Assembly (NCBI GenBank): GCA_039586035.1
Contig: JBDHLD010000001.1
Location: forward strand, 62,001-126,000
Length of the DNA stretch: 64,000 bases
Reading direction: 5' to 3'
DNA from: JBDHHQ01 sp039586035
Lineage (GTDB): Bacteria; Gemmatimonadota; Gemmatimonadetes; Longimicrobiales; Gaopeijiaceae
Positions 36,568 to 45,193 of the stretch are shown here, piece after piece. The notes beneath the pieces were generated by a model. That model searched no databases. It saw only the letters and a list, made by a program, of their open reading frames with translations, and was not told where the DNA came from. Numbering within the stretch: the first letter of the stretch is position 1; each line of letters opens with the position of its first letter. Made by a program: the position numbers and the translations under genes.

Positions 36568-36987
36568 TCAGCCTTCGAAGCCGACGCGGCGGTGGCTGTT
36601 GTCGCAGAAGGGCTTGTTCTCCGAAGCGCCGCACCGGCACAGCGCCACCCGGGAGTCCGTGCACACGACCCGGCCCTGGTCGTCCGTGATCGCGAGCTGG
36701 CCCCTGACGTAGAGCGGGCCGTTGGCCTCGACCCGGATGACGCCCTCGGCCGGTGCCGATTCGTCCTCGCCGCCGTCCGTCCGCGCGAAGTGGAGGGCTC
36801 CGCTGGGACAGCGCGCGACCGTGGTCGCGATCTCGTCCGCCGAGGCGGCGGTGGCATCGACCCACGGGCGGCGATCCGGGTCGAAGACGGCGCGGAGCCC
36901 GTCAACGCACTCGGCGGCGTGGATGCAGCGCAGGACGTCGTAGCGGATCACGATGCCCGGTCCCTCGTATTCCCTGATCTTGCTCAC
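36568..36987 (-). CDS. Mono-cluster ferredoxin-like plus CDGSH iron-sulfur protein
   Basis: A 139-residue cytoplasmic protein with two iron-sulfur modules. The first (residues about 1-66) has CIHAAEC and CPSGAL, as in the Fer4_19 family. The second (about 82-139) is a CDGSH module: CRCGASENKPFCDNSH supplies the 3-Cys-1-His 2Fe-2S site. The pair is a known combination, and its physiological partner is unknown. The start is GTG at 36987 with GATGAGACG upstream. It converges on the BNR gene. Confidence 0.85.
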   Translation of the reverse strand: MSKIREYEGPGIVIRYDVLRCIHAAECVDGLRAVFDPDRRPWVDATAASADEIATTVARCPSGALHFARTDGGEDESAPAEGVIRVEANGPLYVRGQLAITDDQGRVVCTDSRVALCRCGASENKPFCDNSHRRVGFEG

Positions 36988-37199
36988 GTCGTCTCATCTT
37001 TCAGTGGTGGGATTGCACCACAGTGGAATTGCACCACAATAGGGCCCTGCTCGAGGCGGGCGCCATCGCCCTAGCCGTAGGTCCGGGCAGACGCCCACCG
37101 CCGATCATGGGCACCTCCCGTTCGGGGCTCCTGGGCGGCAGCCGGGTGTAGGACGGAGCACGCCGCCGCCTGGACCAGACCCTTGAACGCTTCTCGATC

Positions 37200-37730
37200 A
37201 TGGCCACGCCCTGGACAAACCTGACCCGCTTCGCATGCTGGCTCCCCTTGCCGTTCGCCATGCTCGGCGCCCCCGTGGTAGCCCAGGAAGGGCCTCGACC
37301 CGAGGCGGTCGTGGGCATCTGGGAGACCGCGCGGGAAGACGACGGGCAGTGGTCTCGCATCGAGATCTACCCGTGCGACGAACTGAAGTATTGCGGGAGC
37401 ATCGTGTGGCTCAGTGAGCCGAACGTGCCGGCGGACGACGGCAGCGAGTGGGCCGGAGGTCCCAAGCTGGACATCAACAACCCGGACGAGAGCCTCCGGG
37501 ATCGGCCGATCCTGGGGCTGGAGCTCATGCACGCGTTCCGCTTCGATGACGGGAAGTGGAAAGACGGGCGCATCTACGACCCCAAGAGCGGCAAGACCTA
37601 CCGCGCCGAGATGAAGCTGACCAACGACGGTGAGGGGCTCGCGCTACGGGGGTTCGTCAAGATCGCGTTCGTCAAGGTCGGTCGGACGACCAACTGGACC
37701 CGATTCACCGATGGCGACGGGCCCCACTAG
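37200..37730 (+). CDS. DUF2147-domain exported protein
   Basis: A 176-residue protein with an N-terminal signal (ACWLPLPFAMLGAPVVAQ). A single DUF2147 domain follows: VVGIWETAREDDGQWSRIEIY, then YCGSIVWLSEP, GLELMHAFRFDDGKWKDGRIYDPKSGKTYRAEM, and a final GRTTNWTRF. The family has a lipocalin-like beta barrel and no assigned function. The cysteines in YPCDELKYCG could pair in the periplasm. ATG at 37200 lacks a strong ribosome site. It is flanked by genes on the other strand and is monocistronic. Confidence 0.85.
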   Translation: MATPWTNLTRFACWLPLPFAMLGAPVVAQEGPRPEAVVGIWETAREDDGQWSRIEIYPCDELKYCGSIVWLSEPNVPADDGSEWAGGPKLDINNPDESLRDRPILGLELMHAFRFDDGKWKDGRIYDPKSGKTYRAEMKLTNDGEGLALRGFVKIAFVKVGRTTNWTRFTDGDGPH

Positions 37731-37850
37731 TCGTTCCTCAGGCGCCCACGGTCCTTCTCGTACGGCCAACTCGATCCTTCTCAGACGGCCAGTTCGACCC
37801 CTCGTAGTCCGGCCTGCTGGGTCGTCATCCCGCGGTTGGCCGCGCACACC

Positions 37851-38648
37851 TTACACCGCCAGCTCCAGCTGGACGACGGCGCTGGGGAGCGGGGGCACGT
37901 CTGTCACCCGCGTCCCTCTCGGTCGCCGGCGAATGCCGTGCCGGGCGCAAGCCCGGGGGGTGCAGCCGGCTCGCTCGGCCCAGGCCCGCCACGTGCGGCC
38001 GTGGCCCCGCTCTCCGTGCACCAGGAATGCGGCCACGTGCGCCATCTCGTGGAGCATGGTGTCCAGGCGCGCGGCCGCGTTGGCTTCGAGGAGCAAATCC
38101 ACGTTCAGCGCGATCTCCACGATGCGGGGCTTCCCCTCCACGCGCTCCGCCACCATCTGACCGAGGCGGGAGCTCATGCGATCGGATAGCCGCAGGGGAA
38201 CGCGGTCCGGTAGCGTGTTCTCGAAGCGCGTGGCGTTCAGGTATCGGTAGAGCCGCCTGAGGAACTGACGCTGTTCGGGCGTTCCGGCGCATCGGGCGGC
38301 GCGCGGTGACGCCGACCCGCGCGCCGACGATCCCCGGAGGGGCACCTCGACGGTATCGCGAGCTTCCTGGAGGGCCCGGACGATACCGGGCCAGCTTCGT
38401 ACCGAGCGAGCCGCCGCCCGGAACGCAGCCGATCTGCTGGCGGCTTCGTTGGCAATGGTGACCAGGCAGCGGATCAGCTCCTCGGGCGCGCTCCGGTAGG
38501 CGACATGCAGATTCAACACGGTGCCCCGTTGGGTGAGGCTCCAGATCGTGGACCGATTGCGCCGAAATCGGACGCGCGTCAGCCGACGTGCGCCGTGCTC
38601 CCGGAGCAGCGCGAGGAAGACCTGGTCGGTGCGAGGTTCGGATGACAT
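37851..38648 (-). CDS. SprT-like zinc-dependent protein
   Basis: A 265-residue protein. The C-terminal half carries the SprT signature: MLHEMAHVAAFLVHGERGHGRTWRAWAERAG, with HExxH at residues 200-204 and a third His at 216 in GHGRTW. A preceding segment (LRRLYRYLNATRFENTLPDRVPLRLSDRM) also matches SprT-like proteins. The zinc-ribbon cysteines of eukaryotic Spartan are absent. The N-terminal 100 residues are basic and unassigned. Bacterial SprT-like proteins have no proven role, though DNA-protein crosslink repair is proposed for eukaryotic relatives. The Lys/Ala-rich DNA-binding-like gene is the divergent neighbour. Confidence 0.8.
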   Translation of the reverse strand: MSSEPRTDQVFLALLREHGARRLTRVRFRRNRSTIWSLTQRGTVLNLHVAYRSAPEELIRCLVTIANEAASRSAAFRAAARSVRSWPGIVRALQEARDTVEVPLRGSSARGSASPRAARCAGTPEQRQFLRRLYRYLNATRFENTLPDRVPLRLSDRMSSRLGQMVAERVEGKPRIVEIALNVDLLLEANAAARLDTMLHEMAHVAAFLVHGERGHGRTWRAWAERAGCTPRACARHGIRRRPRGTRVTDVPPLPSAVVQLELAV

Positions 38649-38749
38649 CTGGATGAGGTGAGCCGCGTCCCCGTCTAGGTTATTGTTAGCGAGGGAAAAG
38701 ACACCGACGGGTGTCTCTCATCAAGGGCCCTTCACACCGGAGCGTCGCC

Positions 38750-39769
38750 ATGGCCGCCAGGACAACGACCAGCGCCAAGAAGTCCCCACGGACGAAGACC
38801 ACCACAGCGAAGAAGGCGCCGCCCAAGAAGACCGCGACCAGGGCTCGGGCCGCGAAGAAGGCCCCGGCCAAGCGCCGCTCGAGGGCCACCGCGGCGAAGA
38901 AGGCGCCGGCCAAGAAGAAGCCCGTGCCCAGCAGAGCGGCGGCCGCCAAGACAGCCGTGACCGAGCGCGCGACCGCGGTCCGGGCAACCGCCGCGAAGAA
39001 AGCGACAGCCGTGAAGAAGACCGTGACCAAGCGGGCGACGGCGGCGTCGAAGACCGCGGGCAAGAAGGCCGCCGCGGTCAAGAAGACCGTGACCAAGCGG
39101 GCGACGGCGGCCAAGAAGACCGTGGCGAAGAGGGCTGCAGCGGCCAAGAAGACGGCGGGCAAGAAGGCGACGGCGGCCAAGAAGACCGTGACCAAGAAAG
39201 CCACGTCTACCAGGAAGACGGTGGCCAAGAAGGCTGCGGCTGCCCAGAAGTCAGCCGGGAAGACGGCGACGGCGGCCAAGAAGACGGTGCAGAAGAAGGT
39301 CGCTGCCGCGAAGAAGACCACTGGGAAGCGGGCGGCGGCAACCCGAAAGACCGTGGCGAAGAAGACGACGGCGGCCAAGAAGTCCGTCGCGAAGAAGGCG
39401 ACGGCGGTGAGGAAGTCGGCGGCCAAGCGGGTGACGGCCGCCAAGAAGACGGCTGCCGAGAGGGTAGCGGCCAACCGTGCGGCGGCGAAGGGAGCGTCGA
39501 CGAGTCGGACAACCAGGGCGGGAAGGACCACCGCGGCCAAGAAGCCCGCCACGACCAAGACCGCCAGAAAACCCGCCACGACCAAGACCGCCAAGAAGCC
39601 CGCTACGGCCAAGACCGCCGCCAAGAGGCCCGCGACGACCAAGAAGCCCGCGTCGACCAGCCGGACCGCGACGGCCAAGAAGTCCACGGTGGCTCGGAAG
39701 CCGACGACGGCCAACAAGTCCACCGCCACCAAGAAGACTCCGGCCCGCCGGCGCACGGGAGCCGAGTAG
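38750..39769 (+). CDS. Histone H1-like Lys/Ala-rich protein
   Basis: A 339-residue protein composed almost wholly of Lys, Ala, Thr, Val and Arg in loose repeats of the type AAKKTVTKRAT, KKATAVKKTV and KTAKKPATAK. This composition and periodicity are those of the AlgP/Hc1-like C-terminal histone H1-type proteins, which bind and compact DNA or serve as nucleoid regulators. There is no globular domain. The repeats keep other frames open too; the Lys/Ala frame is chosen because it starts at ATG 38750 (GGAG upstream) and gives a known protein class. GTG at 38711 is possible but adds unrelated residues. A -10-like TAGGTT is at 38676-38681, and a hairpin follows the stop. Confidence 0.8.
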   Translation: MAARTTTSAKKSPRTKTTTAKKAPPKKTATRARAAKKAPAKRRSRATAAKKAPAKKKPVPSRAAAAKTAVTERATAVRATAAKKATAVKKTVTKRATAASKTAGKKAAAVKKTVTKRATAAKKTVAKRAAAAKKTAGKKATAAKKTVTKKATSTRKTVAKKAAAAQKSAGKTATAAKKTVQKKVAAAKKTTGKRAAATRKTVAKKTTAAKKSVAKKATAVRKSAAKRVTAAKKTAAERVAANRAAAKGASTSRTTRAGRTTAAKKPATTKTARKPATTKTAKKPATAKTAAKRPATTKKPASTSRTATAKKSTVARKPTTANKSTATKKTPARRRTGAE

Positions 39770-39779
39770 CCGGACCACG

Positions 39780-39811
39780 GGCGTCGCCGGTCCGGACAGC
39801 CCGGCGACGCC
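39780..39811 (+). terminator. Hairpin after H1-like gene
   Basis: A perfect 11-bp stem (GGCGTCGCCGG at 39780-39790 and complement at 39801-39811) with a ten-base loop, ten bases after the stop codon. No T tract follows. Confidence 0.55.
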
Positions 39812-39944
39812 TCGGCTCCACCCAAGCGTCCCAGCACGCCTGGGCCGCCCCGGGGAAGTCGGGGCCCCTCGTTGCGGCCTGCGGGACGCTTGCCTCTATT
39901 CCCTCCTGTAGTCTGACCGTAGCACGCCCGTCCCGGAGGCTCCA

Positions 39945-42008
39945 ATGCCTGTTCACACGCGTCCCATCTTGGCATTCCTCGTCGTCGCGGCTTCGGTGGC
40001 CGCCCCGCAATTCTCCGTTGCCGCACAGGGGCCGGAGGATCGGCTCACGGTGGACCGCTACCTCGACTGGGAGGACGTGCGCAGCCCTCGGTTGTCCCCT
40101 GACGGAGCGCACATCGTCTACCAGCGCCAGTGGATCGACGCCGTGAACGACCGCGAGGTGTCGTCCGTCTGGATCATGGGAACGGACGGGTCCCGCAACC
40201 GCTACCTGGTGGATGGCTCGTCGCCGGTCTGGTCACCGGACGGGAGCAGGATCGCGTACGTGACTGCGGGGGAGCCGGACGGTCAGCAGGTCTTCGTCCG
40301 CTGGATGGACGACGAAGGGGCGGTGAGCCAGGTCACCCGCGTCACGGAGTCCCCGTCGAACCTGGAGTGGTCCCCTGACGGCGCGTCGATCGCGTTCACG
40401 ATGCTCGTCCCTGGCGCGGCCGATCCTCAGTGGCACATCGAGATGCCGTCCAAGCCCACCGGAGCCGAGTGGACGGCGCCCGCACGCATCGAGGAGCGCC
40501 TCCGGTACCGGGCCGACGGCCGCGGATGGCTTCCCGACGGCTACCAGCACGTCTTCGTCGTACAGGCCGACGGCGGCACGCCGAGGCAGGTGACCAGCGG
40601 CGACTGGCATCACAGGCAGCACCGCTGGACGGCCGACGGCTCGTCCATCGTCTTCTCGTCCCTCCGCGTCGAGGACGCGGAGCGCCAGTGGCGGGAGTCC
40701 GAGATCTACGCCGTGGACGTCACCACCGGTGCGATCCGCCAGCTTTCGGACCGCAGGGGGCCTGACAGCGATCCGGTCCCCTCTCCCGACGGACGGTGGA
40801 TTGCCTACCAGGGCTACGATTGGACGACCGACACCTACCGGGAAAACGGCCTCTACGTGATGGCGGCCGACGGTTCGGGCTCCCGGCTCATCGCGGACGA
40901 GCACGGCCGGAGCCTCGCGAACGTCACCTGGGCAGCCGACGGTGACGGCGTCTATTTCACGGCCCAGCGCCTGGGCGCATCCAACCTGTACTTCGCTCCC
41001 GTGGAGGGGGGCGCCACGCCCGTCACCGAAGGCAGGCACATGCTGTCGGTCTCGGACATCGGAGTCGACGGCACGGCGGTGGGGCGCCTCTCGAGCCCCC
41101 ACGTCCCCGCCGAGATCGTCGCGTTCGACGTGGACGCACCCGGCACGTTTGCGACCCTCCACTCCACCAATCGCACCCACCTGGCCGAGGTCGAGCTCGG
41201 CCAGGTCGAAGAGCTCTGGTACGAATCGGAGCCGGGCGTGCGCATCCAGGGCTGGATCGTAAAGCCTCCGGACTTCGATCCGTCGCGCAAGTATCCGTTG
41301 ATTCTGAGGATTCACGGCGGCCCGCATTCCATGTACAACGCGGGCTTCGACTTCAAGAACCAGAACCACGCCGCCCACGGCTACGTGGTGCTCTACACCA
41401 ATCCGCGGGGCAGCTCCGGGTACGGGAGCGACTTCGGCAACGCGATCAAGTTCGACTACCCCGGCCCGGATTTCGCGGATCTCATGGCCGGCGTGGACGA
41501 GGTGATCAGCCGTGGCTACATCGACGAGCGGAACCTGTTCGTGTACGGCGGCAGCGGGGGCGGCGTGCTGACAGCCTGGATCGTGGGTCACACGGACCGG
41601 TTCACGGCCGCCGTGTCCAAGGCGCCCGTGATCAACTGGACCAGCTTCATCGGCACGACCGACGGCCCCGGCTGGTACCGCAACTTCGAGCACATGGTCT
41701 GGGACGACCCCTCGGAGCATCTGCGGCGCTCGCCGCTCATGTACGTTGGCAACGTCACAACGCCCACCATGCTCATGACGGGGGAGAAGGACCTGCGCAC
41801 GCCGATGGAGCAGACCGAGCAATTCTACCGGGCGCTCAAGATGAACGGCGTGCCTACCGCCATGGTCCGGCTCACCGACGGCTGGCACAGCCGGAACCGC
41901 CCACCGACCAACTTCATCCGCGTTCAGCTCTACTTGAGAAACTGGTTCGAGCGGCACAAGGTCGGTGGAGAAGCGGTTGCCGCGCCGGACGCTGCCGGCG
42001 GACGGTAG
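39945..42008 (+). CDS. S9-family serine peptidase (dipeptidyl-peptidase IV / acylaminoacyl type)
   Basis: A 687-residue secreted peptidase with signal peptide ending FSVAAQ. Residues about 40-400 form a beta-propeller with WSPDG-type repeats (WSPDGSRIAY, WSPDGASIAF). Residues about 430-680 are the alpha/beta hydrolase. The triad is Ser537 in YGGSGGG, Asp616 in GEKDLRTP and His648 in DGWHS. It cleaves short peptides outside the cytoplasm. A -10-like TAGTCT sits at 39909-39914. The downstream metzincin gene is on the same strand but 263 bases away. Confidence 0.93.
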   Translation: MPVHTRPILAFLVVAASVAAPQFSVAAQGPEDRLTVDRYLDWEDVRSPRLSPDGAHIVYQRQWIDAVNDREVSSVWIMGTDGSRNRYLVDGSSPVWSPDGSRIAYVTAGEPDGQQVFVRWMDDEGAVSQVTRVTESPSNLEWSPDGASIAFTMLVPGAADPQWHIEMPSKPTGAEWTAPARIEERLRYRADGRGWLPDGYQHVFVVQADGGTPRQVTSGDWHHRQHRWTADGSSIVFSSLRVEDAERQWRESEIYAVDVTTGAIRQLSDRRGPDSDPVPSPDGRWIAYQGYDWTTDTYRENGLYVMAADGSGSRLIADEHGRSLANVTWAADGDGVYFTAQRLGASNLYFAPVEGGATPVTEGRHMLSVSDIGVDGTAVGRLSSPHVPAEIVAFDVDAPGTFATLHSTNRTHLAEVELGQVEELWYESEPGVRIQGWIVKPPDFDPSRKYPLILRIHGGPHSMYNAGFDFKNQNHAAHGYVVLYTNPRGSSGYGSDFGNAIKFDYPGPDFADLMAGVDEVISRGYIDERNLFVYGGSGGGVLTAWIVGHTDRFTAAVSKAPVINWTSFIGTTDGPGWYRNFEHMVWDDPSEHLRRSPLMYVGNVTTPTMLMTGEKDLRTPMEQTEQFYRALKMNGVPTAMVRLTDGWHSRNRPPTNFIRVQLYLRNWFERHKVGGEAVAAPDAAGGR

Positions 42009-42271
42009 ATCCGTCGGCGGCGCGTCCGCGGGTACGTCGCGAGCCTGGGGAGCGGTAGGCTGCAGCCACGTGCCGCCGACGCGGGACGGACGGTAGATGC
42101 GGTCTGGCCGGGGAACCCTTGACCCGGCGTGCATCCTTTTCTTCTGTATAGCACCCCCGACAACCCGAGGGTCGGCTTCTGGCGTCTATAGAGGCGGACC
42201 TTGGATCTGGATCGGCCCGCCGGCGAGATGCTGCCGGGCCCTGCATATCCGTCTATGACAGAGGAACCGCC

Positions 42272-44959
42272 ATGAAGCGCCTGGCCCTTGCCGTTGTGGC
42301 CGCAGCCCTGCTCTCACCTGCCGGCGCGCCGGCCCAGGAAGAACCGCATCCGGAGCCCGAAGCCGTCCCCGAGGATACCGCAGAGGTCTCCGCGCCGGAG
42401 AACCAGAAGAAGGACGAGCAGTCCGACTTCGACAAGCTCACCGAAGAGGCCACGCTCCGAGAGGGCTTCTTCGACACCTTCGAGAAGGACGGGAAGCTCT
42501 ACCTGCTGGTGCCCGAAGACCGGCTGGGCGAGGAGTTCCTGATGACCTTCGAGGCGTCCCAGGGCCCCGGAACCCGAGGCATATACGGCGGATCCATGCT
42601 GGACCGAGAGGCCCGGATCGTGGCTCTCGAAAAGCACCAGGGGCAGATCTTCCTCGTCCAGCGGCCCCACATCTACGTCGCGCCCGACGGCTCACCCGTG
42701 GAGCAGTCCATCGATCTGACGTTCGGCAAGTCGGTTCTCGCCGCCGGCAAGATCGCCGCCACTCGGGAGGGGACCGACGATCTGGAAGGGACCGACCATC
42801 TGGTGGGGACCGACCATCTGGTGGACGTCTACGATTGGTTCGTTTCGGATCTGTCGGGTGTGGGTGAGCGCTTGCGCTTCACGGTGGCGACGACGCCGGG
42901 GCAGCAGCGGGGCAGCGCCAGCTTCGACAAGTCGCGGAGCTTCCTCGCCTCGGTCAAGTCGTTCCCCCGCAACCTCACGATCAACTCGAAGCTGACTTTC
43001 AAGCCGGGCCAGAATCCCCGTCTGCGCAGCGTACCGGACAACCGCTACATCCCGGTCACGGTTCACACGCGGATCGCTGCGCTCCCCGAGGTCCCCATGG
43101 AGTCCCGTCTGGCGGATGACCGGGTCGGGTACTTCATGACCGTCCACAAGGACTTCTCGCGGGACGACGGACAGGACTTCTTCGTCCGCTACGCTCGGAA
43201 GTGGCGCCTCGAGTGCGCAGGTCCGGCCGGCGCGGACGGCCTGTGCGCGCCCAAGAAGCCCATCACCTACTACATCGATCGGACCGTCCCCGAGCAGTAC
43301 CGGCCGGCGATCATGGAGGGCGTCGAGGCGTTCAACGAGGCCTTCGAGGAGGCGGGCTTCCGGGACGCGATCCGGGCCGAGCTGCTGCCGGAGGATGCCG
43401 ACGCCGAAGACCTCCGCTACGCCACCATCCGCTGGAACGTGTCCGATCCCGTGGGCTACGGTGCCATCGGCCCGTCGGTCGTGGATCCCCGCACCGGCGA
43501 GATCCTGGACGCCGACATCCTCGTAGAGGGGAACATGATCCTGGGCTTCCGGAACTCGTGGCGCTTCCAGGTGAGTCCGGTGGCCGCTTTGACAGAGATG
43601 TTCGAAGCGTCGCCCGAGGAGCTCGACGCCCTGTCCAGCGGTGCGGAGATGGCCACGTTCGGCCAGGAGATGGCGTCGCAGGGCATGCTGATTCGTGCCC
43701 TCCTGGCGGCCCGGGGAGAGCTGGGTCCCTCTCAGCCCGTACCCATGGAGTACGTGAACGAGGCGTTGAAGTGGGTGACGATGCATGAGGTCGGTCACAC
43801 CCTCGGCCTGCGCCACAACTTCCGTTCCTCGTATGACACGCCCAACGACAAGCTGTACGACGTGGACTGGACCCGCACGAACGGCGTGTTCAGCTCGGTG
43901 ATGGAATACCCGACACCCAACATCGCGCCGCTGGGCGAGAAGAACGGGGACTTCTACAACCGGGGGATGGGCACCTACGACAAGTGGGCCATCGCCTTCG
44001 GCTACACCCCCGACCCCGCGCGGGCGAAAGAGCTCGCCCGGCTGGCGGCGCAGCCCGGCCACGCATACGGAACGGACGAGGACGCCCGCGGCCCGGGCGC
44101 CCTCGATCCGACCGTGAACGTGTACGATCTGGGTCGCGATCCCCTGGAGTGGGGCAGGGACAGGGCGGCCACGATCCGGAGCACGTGGGCCAGCGTTCCG
44201 GCGTTCGCCCTGGAGGACGACGCCGCCTACGCCAACGCGACGCAGGTTTTCAACAGCCTCCTCTTCCAGTACGCCAGGGCCCTGGCGACGGGCGTGAAAT
44301 ACATTGGGGGACAGTATCAGTACCGGGATCACGTGGGCGACCCCGAGGCCCGGGGACCCTGGAAGAACGTCGAGCGTGGACGGCAGGTCGAGGCCCTGGA
44401 GTTCCTGGTGGAGTACGGCTTCAGCGAGAGCGCGTTCGAGCTTCCGGAGGAGGTGCTCCAGCAGTTCGGCGCCGATCGATGGAGCCACTGGGGCAATACG
44501 AACACGTTCAACGGCCGCATCGACTACCCGTACCACGAGACCGTTCTCCAGCTCCAGAACCGGCTCATGCGGCAGGTCACGCACCCCTGGGTGTTCTCGC
44601 GTATTCGCGACGCGGAGATGAAATACGGGGCCAGTGAAGTCCTGACGATCCCGGAGCTTCTGGACGCCCTCACGCGTGCGGTCTGGAGCGAGGTCGCCGG
44701 CAACGAGAACGTACCGGCCATGCGCCGGGACCTCCAGCGGGCGCACCTGGACAAGATGGTCGAGTTGGTCACCGATGCGCCCGGCCGCACGCCGGCGGAC
44801 GCGCGCTCGGTCGCTCGCCTTACCCTCGGCGAGCTTCACGGGCAGATCGAGGCGTCGTTGGAGTCCGGCGGCATGGACACCTACACGAAGGCACATCTCA
44901 ACGAGTCGAAGGTGCGCATCGAGCGGGCGTTGAAGGCGGGTCTGGAGCTGTCGAACTAG
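42272..44959 (+). CDS. Zinc-dependent metalloprotease (DUF5117/DUF4953 type, metzincin motif)
   Basis: An 895-residue secreted protein. The signal peptide (MKRLALAVVAAALLSPAGAPAQ) is followed by an acidic low-complexity stretch and DUF5118/DUF5117 regions (DTFEKDGKLYLLVPEDRLGEEFLM; SFLASVKSFPRNLTI). The catalytic part has HEVGHTLGLRH at residues 505-515, the full HExxHxxGxxH metzincin zinc site, with a downstream Met-turn candidate in SVMEYPTPNI. The C-terminal helical region fits the family. Substrates are unknown. An 18-bp unit repeated three times (42770-42823) adds GTDxLx repeats in the N-terminal region. Confidence 0.92.
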   Translation: MKRLALAVVAAALLSPAGAPAQEEPHPEPEAVPEDTAEVSAPENQKKDEQSDFDKLTEEATLREGFFDTFEKDGKLYLLVPEDRLGEEFLMTFEASQGPGTRGIYGGSMLDREARIVALEKHQGQIFLVQRPHIYVAPDGSPVEQSIDLTFGKSVLAAGKIAATREGTDDLEGTDHLVGTDHLVDVYDWFVSDLSGVGERLRFTVATTPGQQRGSASFDKSRSFLASVKSFPRNLTINSKLTFKPGQNPRLRSVPDNRYIPVTVHTRIAALPEVPMESRLADDRVGYFMTVHKDFSRDDGQDFFVRYARKWRLECAGPAGADGLCAPKKPITYYIDRTVPEQYRPAIMEGVEAFNEAFEEAGFRDAIRAELLPEDADAEDLRYATIRWNVSDPVGYGAIGPSVVDPRTGEILDADILVEGNMILGFRNSWRFQVSPVAALTEMFEASPEELDALSSGAEMATFGQEMASQGMLIRALLAARGELGPSQPVPMEYVNEALKWVTMHEVGHTLGLRHNFRSSYDTPNDKLYDVDWTRTNGVFSSVMEYPTPNIAPLGEKNGDFYNRGMGTYDKWAIAFGYTPDPARAKELARLAAQPGHAYGTDEDARGPGALDPTVNVYDLGRDPLEWGRDRAATIRSTWASVPAFALEDDAAYANATQVFNSLLFQYARALATGVKYIGGQYQYRDHVGDPEARGPWKNVERGRQVEALEFLVEYGFSESAFELPEEVLQQFGADRWSHWGNTNTFNGRIDYPYHETVLQLQNRLMRQVTHPWVFSRIRDAEMKYGASEVLTIPELLDALTRAVWSEVAGNENVPAMRRDLQRAHLDKMVELVTDAPGRTPADARSVARLTLGELHGQIEASLESGGMDTYTKAHLNESKVRIERALKAGLELSN
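42770..42823 (+). repeat. Three in-frame 18-bp tandem repeats
   Basis: Units at 42770-42787, 42788-42805 and 42806-42823. Units two and three are identical (GGGACCGACCATCTGGTG); unit one differs at three positions. They encode GTDDLE, GTDHLV and GTDHLV, and the array is immediately followed by DVYDWF, where family-typical sequence resumes. Confidence 0.9.
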
Positions 44960-45019
44960 CGGCGTCCCGCCCGGAGCGGCCCGGCCCTGCCAAGGGGTGG
45001 GGCGGCCGGGGGCTCGGCC

Positions 45020-45041
45020 GAGGACCGGGGCTCCGGTCCTC
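45020..45041 (+). terminator. First of two hairpins after the metzincin gene
   Basis: A perfect 9-bp stem, GAGGACCGG at 45020-45028 and its complement at 45033-45041, four-base loop, followed by AAACC. No T tract. Confidence 0.5.
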
Positions 45042-45050
45042 AAACCTCTC

Positions 45051-45082
45051 GCGCCCCGTCCGGTTTCGTCCGGGCGGGGCGC
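45051..45082 (+). terminator. Second hairpin upstream of Rieske-TPP gene
   Basis: A 13-bp stem with one G-T wobble: GCGCCCCGTCCGG at 45051-45063 and CCGGGCGGGGCGC at 45070-45082, six-base loop. It ends about 40 bases before a -10-like TACATT (45124-45129), so it probably insulates the next promoter. Confidence 0.5.
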
Positions 45083-45193
45083 TCGGTCAGGGGGGAGCGG
45101 TCGCGGTGCCCGCTCCCGTTCCCTACATTCGCCAGCCCGCCCAACGAGGACCGCTACGACCCCTCGATACTCCAGGGGGCAGAGAGGACCACG

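Noticed and set aside
38683..40146. Long open frames in two other frames across the H1-like gene, including about 446 codons on the minus strand
   Set aside because: They arise from the lysine-codon repeats (AAGAAG read in other phases) and give only monotone sequence. The Lys/Ala frame is the recognisable protein.
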